From JBGAPI01 sp044221335 (lineage in GTDB: Bacteria; Pseudomonadota; Gammaproteobacteria; Xanthomonadales; Ahniellaceae): a stretch of DNA of 37,788 nt. Positions 32,882 to 37,788 of this stretch are shown in pieces; positions within the stretch are counted from its first letter, which is position 1, and each line of letters begins with the position of its first letter. The stretch lies in NCBI GenBank assembly GCA_044221335.1, contig JBGAPI010000051.1, positions 1-37,788 on the forward strand. The letters run 5' to 3'. Made by a program: the position numbers and the translations under genes. The notes under the pieces were generated by a model. The model was not told the DNA's origin, did not search any database, and was given only the letters and a program-made list of their open reading frames with translations.

Positions 32882-32916
32882 GCGCCGGGCGCCGGGCGCC
32901 GGGCGCCGGGCGCCGG
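32882..32916. repeat. Five perfect GCGCCGG tandem copies in the 5' leader of EVE-rpiA
   Basis: A 7-bp unit is repeated five times without error (32882-32888, then every 7 bp to 32916). Each unit has the GGCGCC palindrome at its junction. The array lies between the promoter-like dyad and the EVE start. It is prone to slippage and copy-number change. The rest of the 446-bp gap from 32538 holds no gene I can support. Confidence 0.75.
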
Positions 32917-32983
32917 CTCCGGCGCCGACGGCCGAACCGGCAACCGCCGCGCGAACGTTGACGACACCGAGGAACGCGTACCG

Positions 32984-33439
32984 ATGCGCTACTGGCTGAT
33001 GAAGTCCGAACCCGACGAATTCTCGATCGCCGATCTCGAGAAGCGTGGCCGTGAGCCCTGGGGCGGGGTGCGCAACTACCAGGCGCGCAACTACATGCGC
33101 GACGACATGACGAAGGGTGACCTGGTGTTTTTCTACCATTCGAGCTGTGCCGAGCCGGGCGTCGTCGGCCTCGCCACCATCGACTCCGACGCGCTGCCCG
33201 ATCCGACCCAGTTCGATCCGGAATCCGACTACTACGACGCCAAGAGCCCGCGCGAGGCGCCGCGCTGGCTGCTGCGCGAGGTCGCGTTCAAGGCACGCTG
33301 GAAGACGCCGGTGACGTTGACCCAGCTCCGCGCAGACGAGCGCTTCGAAGGGCTGATGCTGCTCGCCCGCGGCACCCGGCTGTCGATCACGCCGGTCGAG
33401 CCGGTGCACGCCAAACTCTTGTTGAAACTGGGGAAGTGA
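32984..33439 (+). CDS. EVE-domain protein (PUA-like RNA/nucleotide-binding fold)
   Basis: A 151-residue cytoplasmic protein covering one full EVE domain. The start MRYWLMKSEPDEFSI, then WGGVRNYQARNYMRDDM, GDLVFFYHSS and VVGLATI are diagnostic. EVE belongs to the PUA superfamily and is related to YTH; it binds modified bases, and bacterial stand-alone forms are thought to act on RNA. Its stop is separated from rpiA by one base (TGAGATG), so the two are co-translated. An EVE-rpiA pair is common in gammaproteobacteria. I chose ATG 32984 because it matches the fixed family start. Confidence 0.95.
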   Translation: MRYWLMKSEPDEFSIADLEKRGREPWGGVRNYQARNYMRDDMTKGDLVFFYHSSCAEPGVVGLATIDSDALPDPTQFDPESDYYDAKSPREAPRWLLREVAFKARWKTPVTLTQLRADERFEGLMLLARGTRLSITPVEPVHAKLLLKLGK

Positions 33440-33440
33440 G

Positions 33441-34076
33441 ATGAGTCAGGATCAGGCGAAAAAGGCCGCGGCCGAGCGCGCGGCGAAGCTGGTGGAGGAG
33501 GGCAGCATCGTCGGCGTCGGCACGGGCTCGACCGTGGCCTTCTTCATCGACGCGCTGGCGAAGATGCGCGACCGGATCGAGGGCGCGGTGTCGAGTTCGG
33601 AGCAGTCGAGCGCCCGGCTCAAGGCCGCGGGTATTCCGGTGCTCGATCTCAACAGCACCGGGGACCTGCCGCTGTATGTCGACGGCGCGGACGAGTGCGA
33701 CCCGCACAACCGCCTGATCAAGGGCGGCGGCGGCGCGCTGACCCGCGAGAAGATCATCGCGGCGGCGAGCCGGAAGTTCGTCTGCATCATCGATCCGGCG
33801 AAGCGGGTCGACGTGCTCGGCAGATTCCCGCTGCCGGTCGAGGTGATCCCGATGGCGCGCAGCTATGTCGCCCGGCAGCTGGTGAAGCTCGGTGGCCAGC
33901 CGGTGTGGCGCGACGGCGTCACCACCGACAACGGCAACCTCATCCTCGACGTGCACAACCTGGTGATCACCGACCCGGTCGGCCTCGAACGCACGATCAA
34001 CCAGATCGCCGGCGTGGTCTGCGTCGGCCTGTTCGCCGCGCGACCGGCGGACGAGGTGATCGTCGGCGATCGCTGA
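33441..34076 (+). CDS. rpiA: Ribose-5-phosphate isomerase A
   Basis: A 211-residue enzyme of the non-oxidative pentose phosphate pathway that interconverts ribose-5-phosphate and ribulose-5-phosphate. Key elements are GVGTGSTVAFFIDAL (phosphate-binding loop), DGADECDP with D81 and D84, and KGGGGALTREKI with K94 and catalytic E103, the same numbering as in E. coli RpiA. The C-terminal TTDNGNLILD and the final helix are also present. Length is normal (E. coli 219). It is the second gene of the EVE operon and converges with the diguanylate cyclase gene; 15 bp separate the stops. Confidence 0.98.
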   Translation: MSQDQAKKAAAERAAKLVEEGSIVGVGTGSTVAFFIDALAKMRDRIEGAVSSSEQSSARLKAAGIPVLDLNSTGDLPLYVDGADECDPHNRLIKGGGGALTREKIIAAASRKFVCIIDPAKRVDVLGRFPLPVEVIPMARSYVARQLVKLGGQPVWRDGVTTDNGNLILDVHNLVITDPVGLERTINQIAGVVCVGLFAARPADEVIVGDR

Positions 34077-34091
34077 GCCGACGGTCGCCGC

Positions 34092-35255
34092 TCAGTCCGC
34101 GGCCGCGAGCTCGACCCGATTGCGGCCATTCGCCTTGGCCCGATAGAGCGCGTGGTCGGCGCGACGCAGCAGGTCGTCGTAGCTGCGGTCGGAAACCGCA
34201 CGGACGGCGACGCCGATCGAGGTCGTGATCGGCGGCAGTGCCGGCGCTCCAGCGGCGCCGGTGAGGGTCTCGACGGCGACACGGAACCGTTCGGCCCGCT
34301 GCCAGGCTTGCCCGTCCGACGCGGAGGTGAGCAGCACCACGAATTCCTCGCCGCCCTGGCGCCCCAGCGCCTCGCCCGCGACGCACGTTGCGGCGAGGCG
34401 CGCGGCCACTGCGCGCAACGCCTCGTCGCCGGTCGCGTGACCATGGCGGTCGTTGATCGACTTGAAGTGATCGATGTCGAAGACTGCGACCGTCAGTTGG
34501 CCGGACGACGGAGCGGTGTCGAAGCGACGCTCGCCGATCGCGGTGATCGCGCGCCGGTTGGCAACCCCGGTGAGCGCATCGGTCTCGGCCATCTGGCGCA
34601 GGCGCCACTGCAGGCGCTCCGAACAGGCGGCGAGGAAGGCCGTCGTGCCGACCACGGGCAGCACGGTCACCAGCAGCGGCGTCAGCCAGTTGGCCGCGAC
34701 GCGACCGTCGGTGATGGTGCTGCTGATGTCGAGGTGGAAGCAGAAGTAGACGCTGCGGGCGAACAGGAAGGCCCCGACGATCATGAACGACGTCGCCAGG
34801 ACGCGCGGCGCGATCATCGCGTCGCGGCGAGCGTGCCGCAGGAGCTCCGTCGCGGCCATCACGACGATGAAGCTGGCGACCAGGCCGGTGATCACCACGC
34901 GCAGCGGAAAGCTCGGCCACACGACGGTGAAGACGATGATGCAGGCGACACCGATCAGCGCCGGAATCGGCAGCCAGCCGGGAGTGTCGAGTCCGAGGAA
35001 CTGCCGGGTTCCGCGCCACTGGAAGGTGGCGCCAGCGAAGATGCAGGCATTGGCGACCGGCAGGATGAAGGCCGGCGGATACTGCGCCTGCACGACGAGC
35101 AGGATCGCGCCGCCGGCGAACAGCAGCGTGCCCACGCGCCAGCTCACCGCCGCCGGCCGCACCTCGGGGGCGAGCGTGCGATGCAGCAGTCCGAGGACGC
35201 CGCCGTTGAGCAGGATCATCAGGGTGCCGAACAGCCAGATGCTTGCGGGATCCAT
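34092..35255 (-). CDS. Membrane-bound diguanylate cyclase (GGDEF)
   Basis: A 387-residue protein. Seven hydrophobic helices fill residues 1-230 (first at about 6-22, last at about 200-225) and form a probable sensor without a known domain name. The GGDEF domain follows (about 235-387): AETDALTGVANRRAI, FDIDHFKSINDRHGHATGDE and the active motif GGEEF at 301-305. It should make cyclic di-GMP from two GTP. The inhibitory I-site RxxD nine residues before GGEEF is absent (AGEA there), so feedback control by product is unlikely through that site. The gene is monocistronic and convergent with rpiA. Confidence 0.95.
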   Translation of the reverse strand: MDPASIWLFGTLMILLNGGVLGLLHRTLAPEVRPAAVSWRVGTLLFAGGAILLVVQAQYPPAFILPVANACIFAGATFQWRGTRQFLGLDTPGWLPIPALIGVACIIVFTVVWPSFPLRVVITGLVASFIVVMAATELLRHARRDAMIAPRVLATSFMIVGAFLFARSVYFCFHLDISSTITDGRVAANWLTPLLVTVLPVVGTTAFLAACSERLQWRLRQMAETDALTGVANRRAITAIGERRFDTAPSSGQLTVAVFDIDHFKSINDRHGHATGDEALRAVAARLAATCVAGEALGRQGGEEFVVLLTSASDGQAWQRAERFRVAVETLTGAAGAPALPPITTSIGVAVRAVSDRSYDDLLRRADHALYRAKANGRNRVELAAAD

Positions 35256-35343
35256 GCGTTCGCGACGCCGCCAGGGGTCGACGAATGGTCGGCGGGATCG
35301 GACAGGACGGCAAGCGCCACTCGAAGGCCCGTCGCTCAGGCCC

Positions 35344-35349
35344 TAGAAT
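35344..35349 (+). promoter_or_regulatory. Possible -10 box ahead of the dehydrogenase at 35377
   Basis: TAGAAT matches the -10 consensus in five of six bases and is 27 bp before the ATG. The hexamer 17 bp upstream (TCGAAG) is a poor -35. Confidence 0.35.
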
Positions 35350-35376
35350 GGCGGATTCGATTTCGACGGCAGCGAC

Positions 35377-36246
35377 ATGACGGCACAACGCGTGGGTTTC
35401 ATCGGCCTCGGCGCCATGGGTGGACACATGGCCGCGCACCTCGCGCGGGCCGGCTTCCTGCGCGCGGTCAGCAACCGCAGCGCGGCCAAGGCCGAGGCTT
35501 TCGTCGCCGAGCACGGCGGCGAGGTCGTCGCGCTCGCCGATCCGACCGAGCTCGCGCGCCAGTGCGAGGTGGTGGTGAGCTGCGTCACCGCGGATGCCGA
35601 CGTCCTGGAGCTCGCCCGCCGCTGCGCCGCCGCGGCGCGCCCGGGCCTGCTGCTGATCGACACCTCGACGATCGCCTCGACCAGCGCGAAGGAAGCCGCG
35701 GAGATCCTGCGTGCCGCCGGTGGCGACTTCGTCGACGCGCCGGTGTCGGGCGGCGTCGAGGGGGCGCGCAACGGCAAGCTGTCGGTGATGGCCGGCGGCT
35801 CCGAGGCGGCGATGGACCTGGCGCAACCCGTGCTTGCCTGCTTCGCCGGGCGGATCACCCACATGGGCCCGGTCGGCGCCGGGCAGAACACCAAGGCCGT
35901 CAACCAGGTGCTGGTCGCCGGCATCGCCGAGGCGGTGTGCGAGGGCCTGGCGCTGGGCGAGGCCCTCGGCCTGCCGGCCGACAAGCTGCTGCCGACACTC
36001 GAAGCCGGCGCCGCCAACGCCTGGTTCCTGCAGAAGCGTGGCGCCACCATGCTGCGCGACGAGTTCAGCGTCGGCTTCAAGCTGGCGCTGCTGCACAAGG
36101 ACCTGAACATCGTCCGCCAGCTCGCCACCGATGTGGGCAGCGCGCACGTGATCATCGACCGGGCGCTCTCCGATTACGCCGAGCTGATGGCGCGCGGGCA
36201 CGGTGACGACGACATCTCGGGCCTGATTCGCCTCAAGCGCCCGTAG
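35377..36246 (+). CDS. NAD(P)-dependent beta-hydroxyacid dehydrogenase (HIBADH/GlxR family)
   Basis: A 289-residue enzyme. The N-terminal Rossmann fold starts with VGFIGLGAMGGHMAAHLARAG (GxGxxG). The substrate motif DAPVSGGVEGARNGKLSVMA follows. The catalytic lysine is K173 in GQNTKAVNQ, and the C-terminal all-helical domain contains LHKDLNIVRQLA. Family members act on 3-hydroxyisobutyrate, tartronate semialdehyde (GlxR) or related short hydroxyacids; the sequence does not decide which. Length is typical (about 290). The gene converges with the next one, with a hairpin between the stops. Confidence 0.93.
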   Translation: MTAQRVGFIGLGAMGGHMAAHLARAGFLRAVSNRSAAKAEAFVAEHGGEVVALADPTELARQCEVVVSCVTADADVLELARRCAAAARPGLLLIDTSTIASTSAKEAAEILRAAGGDFVDAPVSGGVEGARNGKLSVMAGGSEAAMDLAQPVLACFAGRITHMGPVGAGQNTKAVNQVLVAGIAEAVCEGLALGEALGLPADKLLPTLEAGAANAWFLQKRGATMLRDEFSVGFKLALLHKDLNIVRQLATDVGSAHVIIDRALSDYAELMARGHGDDDISGLIRLKRP

Positions 36247-36292
36247 AGCGGGACCCGGCCCGCCGCCGTTGGCTCCGTCGCGACACCTTTTC

Positions 36293-36312
36293 GAGCGGCC
36301 GAGGTGCCGCTC
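36293..36312. terminator. Hairpin between convergent genes
   Basis: GAGCGGC (36293-36299) and GCCGCTC (36306-36312) form a 7-bp stem with a 6-base loop that touches the stop codon of the minus-strand gene. A TAGAGCGG/CCGCTCTA inverted pair also spans 36244-36314. No T-run is on the right side of either strand, so it may act only as a weak bidirectional terminator. Confidence 0.4.
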
Positions 36313-37058
36313 TACTCAAAGCCGTCCGCGAACAGGGCCACCGGGTTCAGCGCGGAGCAGTTGGCGTTGCAGGTGCCGGCGTCGGTCGCGTCGCCGTCGT
36401 CGCACTGTTCCAGGCCTTCGATCACCGAGTTGCCGCAGGTGTTGGCCGGCGCCGCTCCGGTCACGCGCGCGTTGTTCTTCGGCGCCGGCGTGCCGGCAAG
36501 GAAGTCGTTGACGCTGTTGTTGGTGTCGTCGGCGGATTCGAGCGTGGTGGCGCCGCCGGCGATGTCGAGCCGGCGGATCGCTGCCTTGCCAGAGATCAGG
36601 CCGCCGCTCGCGTTGAACGGCATGCCGACGCCGGTGCTGCCGCCGCTCCAGGAACCCCACGCCACGCAGTCCTCGGGAATCGCGTCGAAGCAGGCCTTCC
36701 CGCCGGCTTGGACCAGCGCGGCGCTCATCGTCAGGTCGGCGGCCAGGCCGAAGAACGTGGCGGCCTCGGGAGTCGCGATCAGGATCTTGTCCTGGTTGTT
36801 GCCGTTGGCGACCGACGACGGAAAGGTGAAGGTGTTGATCAGCGTGCCGGCCGCGTTGTAGATGGTGATCTGGTGGCCGACGACGAAGTTCTGACTGCCG
36901 GAGTACATCTGGATCACCACGTACTGCGCGTTCGGCGCGGCTGGCGTGCCGCCGAAGACCTCGACGACCTTCATCAGATGGAAGCTGGCCTCGGCGCTCG
37001 GGGCGCCCAGCGCCATGGCGACGACGGAGGCAGCGGCAGCGGTGCGGAATAGGCGCAT
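36312..37058 (-). CDS. Secreted protein with C-terminal Cys repeat and DGFE end
   Basis: A 248-residue exported protein with a signal peptide (residues 1-24, ASVVAMALGAPSAEA). The main part (about 25-190) is a beta-rich domain with VVIQMYSGSQNFVVGHQITI, resembling lamin-tail or DUF-type surface domains of this bacterial group. Near the end a Cys-rich repeat of the Myxococcus/DUF4215 type (CGNSVIEGLEQCDDGDA, then CNANCS) is followed by VALFADGFE. The C-terminal FADGFE is common in secreted proteins of Xanthomonadales and is probably a sorting tag, though its sorting machinery is not settled. It is divergent from the DUF1801 gene. Confidence 0.85.
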   Translation of the reverse strand: MRLFRTAAAASVVAMALGAPSAEASFHLMKVVEVFGGTPAAPNAQYVVIQMYSGSQNFVVGHQITIYNAAGTLINTFTFPSSVANGNNQDKILIATPEAATFFGLAADLTMSAALVQAGGKACFDAIPEDCVAWGSWSGGSTGVGMPFNASGGLISGKAAIRRLDIAGGATTLESADDTNNSVNDFLAGTPAPKNNARVTGAAPANTCGNSVIEGLEQCDDGDATDAGTCNANCSALNPVALFADGFE

Positions 37059-37135
37059 GGCTTTCTCACCGGAGGCGGAGTGCCTAGTGTATGCGGGCTG
37101 GCTATGCTTCAGTCGGTCCCCGGAAGGAGCGTGTC

Positions 37136-37774
37136 ATGGCGACGAAGCGAGCGGCGACGACGACCAGAGCCCAGGCAAGGTCGAAGCCATCCAAGGCACC
37201 GGCGGGCAAGGCGGCCGCCACCCCGAAGCGCGGCAGCGGAGCCGGGAAGGCCGTCCCGATGCGGCCACCAGCGCCTACGAAGTCCGCCTCGAAGCGAACG
37301 ATCGTGCGACCTGCGGCGGCCACGAAGGCCGGCACGAAAGCGGTCGCGAAGACCTACGCAGCCAACAACAAGACCAACGCCACCGCGGCGCCGGTCGCCG
37401 CCTACCTCGCCGCGATCGCCGATCCGACCCGTCGCGCCGACTGCGCGGCGCTGGTCGCGATCATGGAGGCTGCCACCGGCTGCCCCGCGGCGATGTGGGG
37501 CGCCGGCATCGTCGGCTTCGACTCCTACCACTACGTCTACGAATCCGGCCGCGAGGGCGACATGTGCGTGGTCGGGTTCTCCTCGCGCAAGGGCGACATC
37601 AGCGTCTACCTCACGGCCGATTTTCCCGGGCGCGACGCGCTGCTGGCGAAGCTCGGCCGGCACAAGATGGCGAAGGCGTGCCTGTACCTGCGGACGCTGG
37701 CCGATGTCGATCGGGCGGTGCTCGAGAAGCTGGTGGCCGGGGCGGTGGCGGAGCGTCGTCGTCGTCATACGTAG
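37136..37774 (+). CDS. DUF1801-domain protein with histone-H1-like tail
   Basis: A 212-residue protein. The first ~80 residues are almost only Ala, Lys, Arg, Thr, Pro and Gly (KRAATTTRAQARSKPSKAPA and similar), like the C-terminal tails of histone H1 or bacterial H1-like proteins. Residues about 85-205 form a DUF1801 domain: PTRRADCAALVAIMEAATGC, AMWGAGIVGFDSYHYVYESG and a helix ending LRTLADVDRAVLEKLVAG. DUF1801 has no agreed function; some members bind nucleic acids or small molecules. The basic tail could bind DNA or RNA. ATG 37136 has a GGAAGGAG ribosome binding site. Confidence 0.9.
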   Translation: MATKRAATTTRAQARSKPSKAPAGKAAATPKRGSGAGKAVPMRPPAPTKSASKRTIVRPAAATKAGTKAVAKTYAANNKTNATAAPVAAYLAAIADPTRRADCAALVAIMEAATGCPAAMWGAGIVGFDSYHYVYESGREGDMCVVGFSSRKGDISVYLTADFPGRDALLAKLGRHKMAKACLYLRTLADVDRAVLEKLVAGAVAERRRRHT

Positions 37775-37788
37775 GGCGGCCACCGGCC

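Noticed and set aside
32538..32983. 6S RNA gene (often near EVE-rpiA in gammaproteobacteria)
   Set aside because: The gap has no long self-complementary rod of 6S type and its neighbour on the other side is the dehydrogenase operon, not zapA or the 5-formyltetrahydrofolate cyclo-ligase gene.

Overview
The window is about 38 kb of very GC-rich DNA from a gammaproteobacterium, most likely Xanthomonadales/Lysobacterales. Pointers to that group are the short secreted protein ending in the residues DGFE, REP-like GTAGGAGCGGC palindromes, the EVE-rpiA gene pair and a three-gene 2-oxoacid dehydrogenase operon. No tRNA, rRNA, integrase, transposase, relaxase or CRISPR array was recognised. The placement is inferred from gene content and style, not from a marker gene.

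Layout. 1-2.3 kb: housekeeping-type genes (3' end of cydB, a small unknown gene, a methyltransferase, a DUF1232 protein) closed by a strong hairpin. 2.4-10.8 kb: seven genes of an F-type (MPF-F) type IV secretion apparatus, all on +, in the order traF-traH-traG-traL-traE-traK-traB. traB is split by an apparent -1 frameshift. 10.9-15.5 kb: an S1/P1-type nuclease, a T4SS-style lytic transglycosylase, a secreted unknown on -, and a three-gene unit of an unknown protein, a PilT/GspE/DotB-like ATPase and another unknown protein. 15.7-18.0 kb: a SUKH (SMI1/KNR4) gene diverging from a putative HTH protein across a palindrome-rich gap. 18.1-20.8 kb: a VIT-vWA protein and a MerR regulator with a promoter that looks leaderless. 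20.9-21.1 kb: an inverted and tandem repeat cluster. 21.2-25.6 kb: a small secreted ORF, a rhodanese, an M13 metallopeptidase and a quinone-oxidoreductase-like protein. 26.0-27.2 kb: a FlhD-like protein made of two tandem FlhD domains, joined by a one-base stop/start overlap to a FlhC-like zinc protein. 27.6-28.4 kb: a TIR-domain protein. 28.6-32.5 kb: a 2-oxoacid dehydrogenase operon (E1alpha, E1beta, a 77-residue protein, E2) on -. 33.0-37.8 kb: EVE-domain protein, rpiA, a membrane diguanylate cyclase, a beta-hydroxyacid dehydrogenase, a DGFE-ending secreted protein and a DUF1801 protein with a histone-H1-like tail.

Most interesting theme. The chromosome appears to carry a compact F-type secretion module. 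It has core-complex genes (traK, traB, inner-membrane traE and traL), pilus-assembly genes (traF, traH), mating-channel traG, a wall hydrolase and a PilT-like ATPase. It has no visible traC/VirB4 ATPase, traV, traW, traU, trbC, traN, coupling protein or relaxase. A FlhDC-like pair lies about 10 kb downstream of it. In SXT/R391 elements and IncC plasmids the FlhDC relatives SetCD and AcaCD activate F-type transfer genes, so the pair could be the regulator of this module. That link is inference. Both sides of the tra block are inside the window, so the missing parts are not simply cut off by the window edge.
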